A stretch of 64,000 bases of DNA from Haematobia irritans (GCF_050003625.1 NC_134400.1:48349096-48413095); one strand, 5' to 3'; positions 10,183-21,365 are shown, counted from the stretch's first letter. Notes: generated by a model from the sequence alone, not told the origin. Translations and numbers: made by a program.

Positions 10183-12054
10183 ATGCTAAGAAGAGGTTCA
10201 AGCAAGCGCAATCTAAAAAGATTGATAAAGAAACAACAAATTATAAACTCGGAAAAATTGAATTGTTCCACTTCGAATGAACAATCCGCTATACAGCAAC
10301 AAAACTATATTAACGATGAATATTCCTTAGTGGAACCATTTTTCTTAGAACAAAGTTCGACTTCCGATAAAATGTCTTTAACTGAAAGACTTCGACTTTG
10401 GTATATAAGGAACAAGCCCACAAGAAAAACAGTGGAGGAGCTACTTACTATTTTAAAAGAGGAAAACTTAGACGTCCCTCTTAGTTTGAGAACAATCATA
10501 CCGAGTGGAGAGAAGGCTCTTATAAAAAAGGTATATCCAGGCTTTTATTCTCATTTAGGAATGCAAAAACTGCTTGAAACTTTGCAACAACTTATTTCTT
10601 TGCATGATGAGATAATTATCGACATGAATATAGACGGGCTACCTCTTTTTAAGAGTTCCAAAATTCAGTTGTGGCCCATTTTGATAAAAATTGTAAATAT
10701 TAAAGAACTCCCAGTAATACCTGTTGGTATTTATGTTGGAAAACAGAAACCCAATGATGTGTTTGAATACATGGCAGACTTCATTTCGGAAATGGAAAGC
10801 ACAATTAAACATGGAATTAATATTGAAGGAAAATGCATCGAAGTAAAAATTAGAGCTGTAATTTGCGATTCTCCGGCAAAAGCTTTCTTATGCGGAATCG
10901 TAGGTCATACTTCTTCGCATGGGTGCACAAAATGTGTGCAAGTTGGGAAAAAAATTGACAATGTTTTAACATATTCTACTAAATGTAAGAAAGTTATTAC
11001 CGACGATGACTTCGACAACAGAAAATATAAGAACCATCATAAAACGCAGTTTCTTTCTCAAAAAACACCACTGGAATTACTAAATGTGAAAATGGTAACC
11101 CAAGTTGCGTTAGACAGTATGCATCTTATCGACTTAGGGGTCATGAGAAAAATGTTGTCTAAAATAGTATACAATAAATTAAACTATAAGGTTAAAGCCC
11201 AAGATTTAAATAATATGTCATCAAAACTAGAATCCCTTTGTAGCTATATTACTAAAGAATTTGTTCGATATCCAAGGAGTTTGAGTGATATGTTGCATTG
11301 GAAGGCGACTGAATTCCGACAGTTTTTATTATATACAGGCATTATTGTGTTAAAAGGTAATGTGGACGATGAAGTATACCAAGAGTTCCTCTTATTGCAT
11401 TGCTCCTGCAGACTATTATCAACGCCCGATAATACGAAAGACAATTTGAAAATTGCACAAAAGATGTTGCAGCAGTTTGTGGAAAAATTTCCAATTATCT
11501 TCGGGAAAAATAGTGTATCACATAATGTACACAATTTGTTGCATTTAACTGAGAGCGTTAAGCACTTCGGAGATTTACAAAACTTTTCAGCTTACAGCTT
11601 TGAAAATAGGTTACAAATTTTAAAGAGTTTAGTTAAGCAGCCAACAAAAATAATACAACAAATTGTCAATAATTTATATATTGAAAATAAAATAATGCCG
11701 AAAAAAGAAATAGGATTTAAAACAAGAAATAAGGTTAAAACTTACGCAAACGAATACTATATTTATACTACCAAACAACCGAACAATTTTTGTACCACAA
11801 AGAGTGGCATCCCCTTAAAAATCGATGACTTTGACTACGAGAAAAACCTTGTAATTGGACAAGTATTGGCGAAAAGTGAAAGTTTCTTTAAAATACCATT
11901 GGATTCTAATGAAACGTTTGGAATATTTATCGCGTCTTCTATTTCATCTGATTTAAAAGAACAATTTAATGTAAATGAAATCGAAAATAAGATGTTATGT
12001 TTTCCATACCAAAACCAATATTTGCTGATACCAATGCTTCACGGCTGTTTTTAA
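10183..12054 (+). CDS. CACTA-like (Transposase_21/tnp2-type) transposase
   Basis: A 623-codon open frame. The frame is open upstream of the ATG at 10183, but only a TTG occurs there, so 10183 is the likely start. Candidate catalytic residues are D151 (IDGLPLFKSSKIQLWPIL), D229 (ICDSPAKAF) and E474 (YSFENRLQILKSL). A metal-binding-like HGCTKC follows at about residues 246-251 and LDSMHLIDLG at 310-319. The region around residues 445-480 (HNVHNLLHLTE...FGDL...FEN) resembles the DUF4218 segment that follows tnp2 transposases. The N-terminal 60 residues are basic. No stop or frameshift is seen. The role inferred is DDE cleavage and strand transfer at the element ends. It is followed 29 bases later by the second gene on the same strand, whose promoter I cannot see. 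Confidence 0.75.
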   Translation: MLRRGSSKRNLKRLIKKQQIINSEKLNCSTSNEQSAIQQQNYINDEYSLVEPFFLEQSSTSDKMSLTERLRLWYIRNKPTRKTVEELLTILKEENLDVPLSLRTIIPSGEKALIKKVYPGFYSHLGMQKLLETLQQLISLHDEIIIDMNIDGLPLFKSSKIQLWPILIKIVNIKELPVIPVGIYVGKQKPNDVFEYMADFISEMESTIKHGINIEGKCIEVKIRAVICDSPAKAFLCGIVGHTSSHGCTKCVQVGKKIDNVLTYSTKCKKVITDDDFDNRKYKNHHKTQFLSQKTPLELLNVKMVTQVALDSMHLIDLGVMRKMLSKIVYNKLNYKVKAQDLNNMSSKLESLCSYITKEFVRYPRSLSDMLHWKATEFRQFLLYTGIIVLKGNVDDEVYQEFLLLHCSCRLLSTPDNTKDNLKIAQKMLQQFVEKFPIIFGKNSVSHNVHNLLHLTESVKHFGDLQNFSAYSFENRLQILKSLVKQPTKIIQQIVNNLYIENKIMPKKEIGFKTRNKVKTYANEYYIYTTKQPNNFCTTKSGIPLKIDDFDYEKNLVIGQVLAKSESFFKIPLDSNETFGIFIASSISSDLKEQFNVNEIENKMLCFPYQNQYLLIPMLHGCF

Positions 12055-12083
12055 CCTTGTTCGTTACTTATTGTAATAGCAAA

Positions 12084-12925
12084 ATGAACCGCAAACGCCC
12101 GATGAATAAAGCAGTAGTAAAATTTTTTGATACTGTCAACTCAGAAAATAATACTCCCGAAAACGTTCAAAATTTATCACTTAGAAATAATGAAAACTGT
12201 AGTCACTGCAAAAATCTAAAAGCGTACGTCGAGGGCCCATTGAATGAAAAAATTGGTAAGTAAAATATATTTTATATATATTGTTTTCTTTTATTTACAT
12301 AATATTTATGATTTCTATTTTAAGAAAAACTACAGTCTCAAAATGCAAAAGTTATGGAAGCATTGGGGGAACTACAGGTTTTAACTAGACAATTGGTTCG
12401 ACAGGAACAAATACCCCACAAATTGCAGTCATATTTTCCTCTTATAACGGATAATGATCTTTTGGAGTTGGAAAGAAAGATACAAAACGATAATAAATCT
12501 TTATATGTATGTTGTGCACGCAATACATTTCAGTTCCAATGCCTTTTCTTATTTATATTTTATACACAGGTGACTGCGGTAAGAGGACTAGTTAGAAATA
12601 ATTTGTGCAAAAATATTAATTTAATACTATCTGCTGAACTTCTTTACGAATTCAACGTTGATGGAACACATGGCAAAAAACGATTAAAAGACTATAAAAA
12701 TTTTTTTGCAGTAATTTTAGGTACATTTGTTTTTAAGAATTATGTTTGTTTCACTAATTTTTTTTCTATTTAGATGTGGTGTCTTCTACTCCAGACATCA
12801 ATGACGTTGACGTCTACATAAGAAAAGCAATACAACTTTCGAAAAAACGTCATTTAAAAAAAATTATTGGTGACAAACAAAATAACGAAGTTGAAAACTC
12901 TAATGATGACCCAGCCAGTTGTTGA
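12084..12925 (+). CDS. DUF4806-like accessory protein of the CACTA-like element (spliced)
   Basis: Inferred exons: 12084-12255, 12325-12506, 12570-12720 and 12774-12925, with GT-AG introns of 69, 63 and 53 bases. The reading frame is kept across all three joints, giving 218 residues ending at TGA 12923-12925. An N-terminal CSHCKNLK motif is followed by a likely coiled coil (exon 2). Then comes a segment FPLITDNDLLELERKI ... AVRGLVRNNLC ... ELLYEFNVDGTHGKKRLKDY that fits DUF4806, a small domain found in many insect transposon-linked proteins. The C-terminus is basic. By position it parallels TNP1/TnpA, the DNA-binding partner in plant CACTA elements; that role is inference. The start at 12084 is chosen because earlier in-frame methionines fall inside the transposase gene. 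Confidence 0.7.
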
Positions 12926-13179
12926 CCATATCTTTTCGTTAAATCATTGTTTTATCTTTTTAAGACGTATGTTTCGAGATGAATCACAATAGGTTTTACT
13001 TTATATAATATATAATATTCAACTATGAACTAATAATAACAAAAATTTAACTTGTAAGATTTCGTTCTTATAGCATAAGTTCGTGAAACAAATAAAATAA
13101 AATGAATTGTCTTTGAAGCAAATTAGTTTAATATCTTCGTAAATGGGTTCAAATCTGCTACTAAAGACGCATCTGAGAG

Positions 13180-13446
13180 AGGTTCTTAGAGGATCTGTCT
13201 AAAGACTGGTTCATGAAGACCTGTCATGAGGACCTGTTTAAGGACTGGTCCTACCGAACTGTTTCAGGACTTGCACTTCGGAATGAGTCCAAGTCATGTC
13301 CTAAAAAGTAAATTTACCCCGCCAATGACAAACCCATGTTAAAGTGACCGGTCCTCTCTATACGTTTAGACCAGAACTAGGACAGGTCCATACACACCGG
13401 GGACCAGCCCTATACCGGTCCTGGGGTTGGTCCATTTCCCGTAGGG
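13180..13446. promoter_or_regulatory. Right subterminal repeat region of the CACTA-like element
   Basis: Short motifs related to GGACCTGT, GGACTGGT and ACCGGTCC occur over ten times in both orientations before the right terminus. The left end has only a few (near 9763-9790). In plant CACTA elements such subterminal repeats are bound by the accessory protein; the same use here is inference. Confidence 0.55.
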
Positions 13447-13449
13447 TGT

Positions 13450-14160
13450 TCCTTCTAATATGTAGCAATTCAATTCTTAGTTCCAGGTTGCAGATTTATA
13501 ATCTTCTTTTGCAGTTGTAGTCTTTTAGCATAAAAAAGGTGTATTAAGGAGCTCGTTAATTTAATTTTAGTAACAATTTCTTTCCAAAATTTCCACACAT
13601 TGAAACCGTCTAGTAAAATTTGAACCAATCAAAGACAAAAATAATGACAAAGCAATTTAATATTTGATATTATATTGATGATACTTTGCAAATTCTGGAA
13701 ATAGATAAAAATATAAATGGAAAATACATAAATTTATTATATTCGGATATTTTTCATATTTTTAAATCAAAAGAAAGAACTTTTTACCATTGCATAATTC
13801 GGGTCATTAGTTTATATATTAGATATACTTCTCTCTACTTGGGTTCAAACAGAAAAACCACGTAAAACAAAAATGCAATTTAATACCAACGCTACTTCGC
13901 AATTTCAAGGTGAATCTTCCAACAACCCATACCGCTCTTGGTTTTAAGAAAACCAGGATTGAAAAAATTTACAATTTTAAAAGATCAATACGGTACCAAC
14001 CTTTTGATTGCAAACATATTCTTATATTCTTATATATTTAATAAAATGGTGTAGTTGATTGGCCAATTTCACGAAATAAAATTGCTCACTAAAAGCAATG
14101 AATAAAAAATATATTATTTTAGACCTTTAATGTAAACAGGCTTCAATGGAAAACTGTATT
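13450..14160. other. No gene seen
   Basis: AT-rich sequence to the right of the CACTA-like element. No open frame of note, no tRNA and no terminal repeats are visible. It may be old, decayed repeat. Confidence 0.5.
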
Positions 14161-14162
14161 CA

Positions 14163-14940
14163 CATTGCAAAATTGCTTACCTTCTATAGAAAGTTTTGTC
14201 AAAATTTCATTTCTGTAGAAAATTTTGTCAAAATTTTATCTCTATAGAAAATTTTGTTAAAATGTTATTTCTATGGAAAATTTTGTCAAAATTTTATTTC
14301 TATAGAAAATTTTTGTTAAAATTTTATTTCTATCGAAAATTTTGTCAAAATTTTATTTCTATAGAAAATTTTGTCAAAATTTTATTTCTTTAGAAATTTT
14401 TTTTTTAAAATTTTATTCGGTTCATAATCATGGGTGCCACTCGAGCCAAAATTCTATTTCTATAGAAAATTTTGTCAAAATTTTATTTCTATAGAAAATT
14501 TTGTCAAAATTATATTTCTATAGAAAATTTTTGTTAAAATTTTATGTCTATAGAAAAATTTTGTCAACATTTTATTTCTATAGAAAATTTTGTCAATATT
14601 TTATTTGTATAGAAGATTTTGTCAAAATTTTATTTCTATAGAAAATTTTGTCAAAATTTTATTTCTATAGAAAATTTTGTTAAAATTTTATTTCTATAGT
14701 AAATTTTGTTAAAATTTTATTTCTCTAGAAAATTTTGTAAAAATTTTATGTCTATAGAAAATTTTTCAAACTGAATTATATACGTATTTGGATATTTGAT
14801 ACCTTGCCATCGGCAAGCGTTACCGCAACTCAAGTAATTCGATTGTGGATGGCAGTGTTTAGAAGAAGTTTCTACGCAATCCATGGTGGAGGCTACATAA
14901 GCTTCGGCCTGGCTGAACTTACGGCCGTATATACTTGTTT
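14163..14940 (+). mobile_element. HINE type A, 3' half
   Basis: A long 29-bp array (14190-14765; about 19 units, split by one GGTTCATAATCATGGGTGCC insert) followed by the 3' terminal block with GGCCTGGCTGAACTTACGGC and the end TACTTGTT at about 14938. The 5' half is absent. Confidence 0.75.
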
Positions 14941-15427
14941 AATTCTAAAATTCCAGTATATTTACAATTTCAAGCAAATCAGATAAAAATACGGTTTCTA
15001 TAAGCCCAAAAAGTAAAATCTGGCAAATTCAGGCAAATTGGATAAAAGTTACGGTTTCTATAAACCCAAGAAGTAAAATCTAGAGATCGGTCTATATGGG
15101 GGCTATATCAAAACATGGACCTATATTCACAATTTTCCGCACACCTTTTTATGGTCTTAAAATACGTCAAATTTTCAATTTGAGGCAAATTGGAAAAAAA
15201 TACTACGATTTTTGTAAACCCACAAAGTAAATTCGGGAGATCTATATGGGGGCTATACCAAAACATGGACCGTTACTCATCATTTTTGGCACACCTCTTT
15301 GTAGTCCTAAGATACCTCTAGATTTCCAATTTCAGGCAAATTGGATAAAAACTACGACTTTTATAAGCCCAAGAAGTAAAATCGGGAGATCGGTATATAT
15401 GGGGGCTATACCAAAACATGGACCGAT
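14941..15427 (-). mobile_element. HINE type B fragment (153-bp repeats)
   Basis: About three repeat units with the type B motif CTATACCAAAACATGGACCG. TATATGGGGG occurs at 15243 and 15396, exactly 153 bases apart. It stops at the 3' tail of the LINE at 15428. The piece on the other side of the LINE runs in the opposite direction. Confidence 0.7.
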
Positions 15428-15507
15428 GGTTAGGTTAGGTTAAAGTGGCGGCCCGATGAAGATGCAGGCTCACTTAGACTATTCAGTCCATTGTGATACC
15501 ACATTAA

Positions 15508-18245
15508 TTAAAAGTACCTATTACATATGGACACTTCTAGTTTTAACCGCTGAACCTTCTCGATTATTTCCTTCTGTTGAACCAACCAGTTAACGTTTTC
15601 CATGTCCGCCAGTAATCTGAAGCTATATGCCCCTAAAATTTGCTTACACCTTACCCAAAATGCAGGACACTCACACAAGAGGTGTTTAATTGATTCCTTC
15701 TCCTCCGCATCATCACAGCTCATACAATAGGCATTATACTTCTCGCCTATAGTTTTTGCAAAATCGCCTATCAGGCAGCGACCCGTTATAGCAGATACCA
15801 ACTCATCCGCTTCGCAGTTCCCCGGTATGTTCCTATGGCCAGGCATCCATATTAGGTGAATATTGTACTGCTCAGCCATCTCATTGAGAAATTTGCGGCA
15901 GTCGATGGCCGTTTTCGAGTTGAGGAACACAGAGTCCAAGGATTTTATTGCATGTTGACTGTCTGAGCATTAATATGTCTGGGCATTAATATATTGCCCA
16001 CATTTTTTGGAACATTACTTCTCAGCCAATTCGCCACCTCTCTTATTGCTAATATTTCAGCCTGAAAAACACTACAGTGATTAGGTAATCTTTTCGCTAT
16101 TCGAAGTTCCAGATCTTTAGAATATACTCCGAAGCCCACTTGTCCATCCAATTTGAAGCCATCAGTGTAGAAATCCATATATCGTTTATTCCCCGGAGCC
16201 TGTGTGCAGCACGTCTCACTGTTGGGAATTAGAGTTTCAAACTTTTTGTCGAAAAGTGGTGTCGCCAAAGTATAATCCACTACGTATGGCACATATGTCA
16301 TTATTTTGAGGACCGAACTGTGACCGTAAAATTTTTCCGACCACAGCGATAGCTCGCGCAACCGCACAGCCGTTGTTGCAGCTGACTGTTTGGCCAAAAT
16401 GTCTAAAGGCAATAGATGCAGTATGACATTAAGGGAATTTGTTCCTGTCTTGCTGAATGCACCTGAGATACACAAGCACGCTGAACTTTGTCTAAACTTG
16501 TCGGCTGGTGAAGTGCCGGCCACCAGACTACAACACCATATAACATTATAGGTCTAACCACTGCCGTGTATAGCCAATGCACAATTTTTGGCTTTAGTCC
16601 CCACTTTTTTCCTATTGCCTTTTTGCACGAGTACAAAGCTACCGTTGCTTTCCTCGCCCTTTCTTCTTAAAGTTCAGCTTCCTGTCCAGAATAACGCCAA
16701 GGTATTTTGCACACTCACCAAAGGGAATTTCAATATTCCCTAAGGAAATGGGCTTAACCGTGGAGTTTTTCGATCTTTGCAGTACATGACTAGTTCTGCC
16801 TTTGCAGAATTTACCCCAAGACCATTATCTTTCGCCCATTTCTCAGTCATCCGGAGGGCTCTCTGTATAATATCTCTGATTGTGCATGGGAATTTTCTCC
16901 TGACTGCTAGCGCCACGTCATCTGCGTATGCCACCACTTTTATCCTTTTTTTTTCTAGGGAAACCAGAATGTTGTTTATAGCAACATTCCAAAGAAGAGG
17001 TGATAGAATTCCTCTTTGGGGAGTGCCTCTGTTCACATACCTTTGTATGTTTGCTTGTCCTTGTGTGGCTGAAATACGTCTCTTTGTTAGAAGTTCGTCT
17101 AACAGCCTAAGTATACCTGGATCAACATTCAGAGTTGTCAGCCCATTTAAAATCGAGCTCGGATAGATGTCGTTGAACGCCCCTTCGATGTCTAGAAACG
17201 CCACGATTGTGTATTCTTTGACAGATAGTGAGCTCTCAATAAAGCTGGCTAGTTCATGTAATGCGGTCTTAGTAGACCTGCCCTTCGAGTATGCATGCTG
17301 TCGTTTCGAGAGCAAACTTGAATCGATGCTAGTTCTAAGATAAATAGCTATCATCCTCTCCAGAATCTTAAGTAGGCATGAAGATAAGCTGATTGGTCGG
17401 AAATTTTTCGCACTCGAGTGAGAGGCTTTTCCCGCTTTAGGTATGAAAACGACTTTTGTTTCCTTTAACTTTCCTGGGATATATGATAAGTTGATACATC
17501 CTATATATATATCGCCGACAACCATGGGATGATTCGGTCAGTCACTGCTTGTAACTCCACCGGCGTATTTCCATCAGGTCCGGGGGATTTGAATGATCCA
17601 AAGCTATTTAACACCCATTTTATTCTAGATTCCGATACAATTTCCTCAATAGGCATCCGCCAGAACATGGTTCGACCGTTTGAAATGTGTGTCCAATAGT
17701 ACCTCCAGAGTCTCCTCACTGAACGGTGTCCAATTGCCCTCCGATGTTTTAATGAAACTTGGAGCGGAGTTAGTGGATGCTAGTACCTTCCGTAGTCTTG
17801 AAGCCTCGGACGTATTTTCAATACTGCTGCAGTAATAATTCCAAGAGTTATGCTGAGCCTTTCTCAGTTCTCGCTTGTATCCTCTCAGATTCTTCTTGTA
17901 AGCGTCCCAGTCCTCAGGAGCTCTGGTGGACTTTACTTTGTTAAAGAGCTTCCTGCAGGATTTCCTCATATTACTTAACTCCGGAGATACCCAATATGTG
18001 CATTTGGCTAATTCTAAAGTGGCAACGACAGTGTCAGTATTGTACATTGAAGGAAGCAGAAACAAGTTGATCTCCTTTTTAACAATTATACAGGCTCGAT
18101 TTACATCATTACCAGCATACTGCAATAGTTTGAACCCCGGAGTACTTAATTCATATATTTTGTTTCTATAAACATATGGTTCTTGAATAAGAACTATATC
18201 TATGTCCCCTTTCATCAGGGGAGGGTATCTCCCTCGACTTCGCAA
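15508..18245 (-). pseudogene. LINE ORF2: endonuclease remnant, RT, RNase H
   Basis: Pieces in order on the minus strand: endonuclease start (IDIVLIQEPYVY, near 18200) joined by deletion to the linker region; RT at 17525-16740 with FIPKAGK, NFRPISLSSCLLKILER, FLDIEGAFND, GTPQRGILSPLLWN and the catalytic AYADDVAL; a thumb piece at 16636-16403 (LYTAVVRPIMLYGVVVWWPA); RNase H at about 16100-15800 (DFYTDG, FQAEILAI, WMPGHRNIPGNCEAD); and a C-terminal cysteine segment (CMSCDDAEEKESIKHLLCEC). At least four frame changes separate these pieces. Inactive. Confidence 0.85.
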
Positions 18246-18344
18246 GAGGATCCGCTTATTTCTGATTCAGAGAGAGGCTTGTCGATTTCCGAATCCTTTA
18301 GCTGATCGTTTTTATATACCTTCATTTGGATGTAATGAAAGCCA

Positions 18345-18990
18345 TTAACATACACGGCTCTGGGACTTTGCTAGATGTGGCAAAGACTGAGTGTTCAACA
18401 TAAACATTGCATGCCGTCTTGGTCCATCCCGTTCATCCAAACGGCCAACCTTCCAATCAGCTGTTGGAAGATCTGGATTGCATTGTTTCAGTCTATTTAA
18501 AATAGATTCAGGATCAGGAGGGTTTGCAGGTATCCACGCATATGCTCTTGGTCCGGTATGTCTTTCTTCTCGACTAACTGTAGAGCAGCTCCTTCCCAAA
18601 CATCACCAATTAGTATCAAAGCAGCTTTAAAACATTCTATAGACATCTTGTCCTCAAATGCGACTAGCTTAAATCGTTCTCGATACCAACCAGCCTCTTG
18701 GTGTCAAGGATCTGGGCCGGGAAACTTTTCCAGCACCTGTGAGTAGACGACAGACAAAGTATTCTCAATTTTCTCCCATTTTTGCTTTGGAACCATACTC
18801 TCCAATGCTCCTTTATTAATGATAGCCATCACAAGGCTGTCTTTAGCAACTGAGGCAAACGATTTTTGATTCCTTTTGGAGGATGGCAGCTCATCCGGTG
18901 ATCGTTCCCTTTTTCCAGCTTCAAGAATTTCTTGAGCCCATTTTAAGGAATCGCTTTGTTTAGCCGACAACGTGCTTGGGTCGACTGATC
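18345..18990 (-). pseudogene. LINE ORF1 (gag-like, DUF4780-like) remnant
   Basis: Two frames upstream of ORF2. 18704-18970 has a basic, Ser/Lys-rich start and a helical segment (IINKGALESMVPKQKWEKIE). 18345-18599 has RAYAWIPANPPDPESILNRL and NPDLPTADWKVGRL, which resemble the DUF4780 domain of ORF1 proteins in LOA-like LINEs. A frameshift separates the two. The likely role was RNA binding; the domain name is from memory of the family. Confidence 0.6.
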
Positions 18991-19150
18991 CTAATTTCTT
19001 TAGGAAAACAAAGCATTTCTGCGTTCCTTGAATCTCTTCCGTGAGGGATTACCTCCTTTTGATGTCCTTACCTTAGAAAAGGTTCGACTTGTCAAAGTGT
19101 CGCCACCTGTCTACCCGTCTACAGCTCAACTAATTGTGCCTAACTCTTGG

Positions 19151-20340
19151 TCATTGGTCCCCATATAAACCGACCTCCCGGTTTGGGGTCTTGGGCTTAT
19201 AAAAACCGTAGTTTTTATCCAATTTGCTTGAAATTGGAAATCTAGAGGTATTTTCTGACCACACAATGTGTCAAAATGGAATGTATCGGTCCATGTTGTG
19301 GTATAGACCCCATATAGACTGATCTCCCGATTTTATTTCTTGGGCTTCTAGAAACTGTATTTACTATCCGATTTGCCTGAAATTTGAAATCTAAAGGTAT
19401 TCTAGGACCACAAATAGGCGTGGCAAAAATGGGGCGTATCGGTCCATCTTTTGGTATAGCCCCCATATAGACCGATCTCCCGATTTTACTTCTTGGGCTT
19501 CTACAAACCGTATTATCAATACGATTAACCTGTAATTTGAAATCTAGAGGTATTTAGTACCAAAAATTGATGTAGCGAAATTGGCGCATATTGGTTCATT
19601 TTCTGGTATAACCCCCATATAGATCGATCTCCCGATTTTACTTCTTGGGCGTCTAGAAACTGTATTTACTATCCCATTTGCCTGAAATTGAAAATATAGA
19701 GATATTTTGGAACCACAAATAGGGTGTATCGAGCCATGTTTTGGTATAGCCCCGATTTCCCGATTTACCTCATTGGGCTTCTAGAAACCGTAGTTTTCAT
19801 CCGATTTGCCCGAAAATGTATCTTAGGCCCTCAAAAATCTGTATCGCATTTATTTTTACCGGTCCATTTGGTAAGGCATCGGTATAGACGAATTTCACTT
19901 CTTGGGGGTATAACAGGCGCACTGATCATAAAAATTGCATGAAACTTAAAGTAAAAGTTCCAGATTTTACTCCTCGTAATCATTTAAATAATAGCGGTAA
20001 AAATCCAAAAATGTAAGATTTTAAATCAAGGCTGTCTTTCATCAAGTATACGATATGATTATGTATTCTCTAAAACTCTAACAAAATTCTTATAAATCCT
20101 TAATCTGGTCTAGTCTTCATAGGTAGAATCTTTAAATTTATGTTCGGGAAGCGTACTTGTTGAACTTATCTGTTTGGGAGAATATCTGTCATCAAACCCC
20201 CTGAAATTCTATACATTATCAAGTAACCCGCCACGACTAAGCGTTTTCAAAGTAAACTATTATATGTGATTCATGGTGGTGGGTATTTAAGATTCGCCTC
20301 GGCCGAACTTACTATGTTACTGTATATACTTGTTTTGCCA
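19151..20340 (+). mobile_element. HINE type B, 3' part with complete 3' end
   Basis: Five 150-154-bp repeat units with CCCCATATAGACCGATCTCC, a more unique segment (19900-20260), and a 3' end with CATGGTGGTGGGTAT, the palindrome TCGGCCGA and the end TACTTGTT near 20335. Bases from about 19366 on are the inverted counterpart of 45075-46240. Confidence 0.75.
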
Positions 20341-20734
20341 AATATATACCACGTACACGGACGAAAAAGACCGTTTTTCATATGTTTAAGTGTAAAAATT
20401 ATATGTTTGGAACTCAAAATTTTTAACACAATATTTTTAAGTGCAAGCATATAATGTTCATAAACTAGCATAACATGTTTGGGATATATATATTAATATA
20501 TTAGAACATATTATGTTTGGGACATAAAATGTTTGTAAATATAATATTCTTAGACATATATTAATTTGGAAATAGCCTGTAAATATATATGTATTTAGAA
20601 AGAGAGACCTAGAGAGTATGCTGCAAGTAAAATAATGGAAATAACCAATTGACGCCTTAAAAATATATCCCCACAAAGAAAATTTTATTAAAATTTTTTA
20701 CTACCAGTGTATGCCCTAAGGCGAAACATAATAT

Positions 20735-21365
20735 TGTTAAGATTTTATATTGAGACGATAATTAAAACACAGTTCTTTTCAAATAACGATAATCTACAAT
20801 TTATTTGTTTAACTGATTGGTTTCACTTATTTGCTCTACGATGTGTACTGTATAAACTTTAGCTTACGACTGACTTGACTGCTCTCTCCGCTAGGGGTTT
20901 ATATACCGAGATATGACGATTTCGAATGTTCTCGCTAATTGGCCTACAACCTTCGAGATTAAGCTACTACCTTGTAAATGTTGCACGGCGACATTGCACA
21001 TATTTATCGACTAATGTTCATTGTCTCGGCTATCTAGAACCTTCTATGGGGCGTTATTGTACAGGTGATATGGCACACATACTTTTAGGCTTATTCTTAT
21101 CTTGGCTAGTGCATTCTACCATCTGTGCAGACATAAGGGATTATGGTCATATTACCGATAATTATAACAGTAAAACAAAAGGCGTTACTTTTACAATGAA
21201 CGATTGGAAAACTAAGAACACAAAAGATGTTTAGGAAAGTACTAGAAACTAAAGAAATGACTCTAACAAGTTATGACGTAATTTTATCGTTACAATTTGA
21301 AATTTAAATTAACGGAAACTTTAAATTAAAATAAACTTAAATCTAGAAATATCAAATTCGTAACA
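20735..21365 (-). repeat. 3' LTR
   Basis: 631 bases, starting TGTTACGAATTTG and ending with TAACA on the minus strand. It lacks about 12 bases (around CGTATTTAATTACC) present in the other LTR near their U5-side ends. Confidence 0.9.

Larger units (their letters stand above)
9737..13446 (+). mobile_element. CACTA/EnSpm-like DNA transposon with two genes
   Basis: About 3.7 kb bounded by inverted termini (left CCCTACGGGAAATTGG; right ATTTCCCGTAGGG) and by a 3-bp direct repeat TGT at 9734-9736 and 13447-13449, as expected for CACTA-type insertion. Inside are a transposase gene (10183-12054) and a second, intron-containing gene (12084-12925), both on the plus strand. The right subterminal region is full of GGACC/GGTCC-type short repeats. 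Both genes appear open, so this copy may be recently active. The superfamily is inferred from the transposase motifs, the target duplication and the two-gene layout; the termini do not begin with CACTA itself. Confidence 0.75.
15428..19150 (-). mobile_element. I/R1/LOA-group non-LTR retrotransposon, defective
   Basis: Minus-strand LINE with ORF1 remnants (about 18345-18990), an ORF2 with endonuclease remnant, reverse transcriptase and RNase H, and a 3' tail ending in CCTAACCTAACC at 15428. Presence of RNase H places it in the I-like group. Frames are broken in several places and the endonuclease is mostly missing. HINE type B sequence flanks it on both sides in opposite orientations, so it does not sit in a simple empty site and I cannot identify a target duplication. 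The right boundary is approximate. Confidence 0.8.

Noticed and set aside
9737..13446. Reading the transposase and DUF4806-like genes as host (domesticated) genes
   Set aside because: Matching inverted termini and a TGT duplication enclose both genes, so a mobile element is the simpler explanation. Domestication would need loss of termini and conservation across species.
14190..14765. CRISPR-like array of 29-bp direct repeats with a palindrome
   Set aside because: There are no distinct spacers of constant length, no cas genes, and the setting is clearly an animal genome; it is a simple tandem array in a HINE.
14804..14986. Recurrent short ORF at HINE 3' ends (MPSASVTATQVIRLWM type), also at 1687-1875, 28029-28268 and 39489-39680
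   Set aside because: It is the translated 3' terminal region of type A HINEs. The recurrence follows the DNA repeat and the frame runs into different flanks each time.
15428..15442. GGTTAGGTTAGGTTA as a telomere-type (TTAGG)n repeat
   Set aside because: Only two to three units, located at the 3' end of a LINE and shared with the SINE tail; higher flies lack TTAGG telomeres.
16777..17166. 129-codon plus-strand ORF opposite the LINE RT
   Set aside because: It is the antisense shadow of the RT palm domain and has no features of its own.
20926..21234. Identical 102-codon plus-strand ORF here and at 26209-26517
   Set aside because: Both lie inside the two LTRs of the same retrotransposon, antisense to its genes; identity reflects LTR identity, not a conserved protein.
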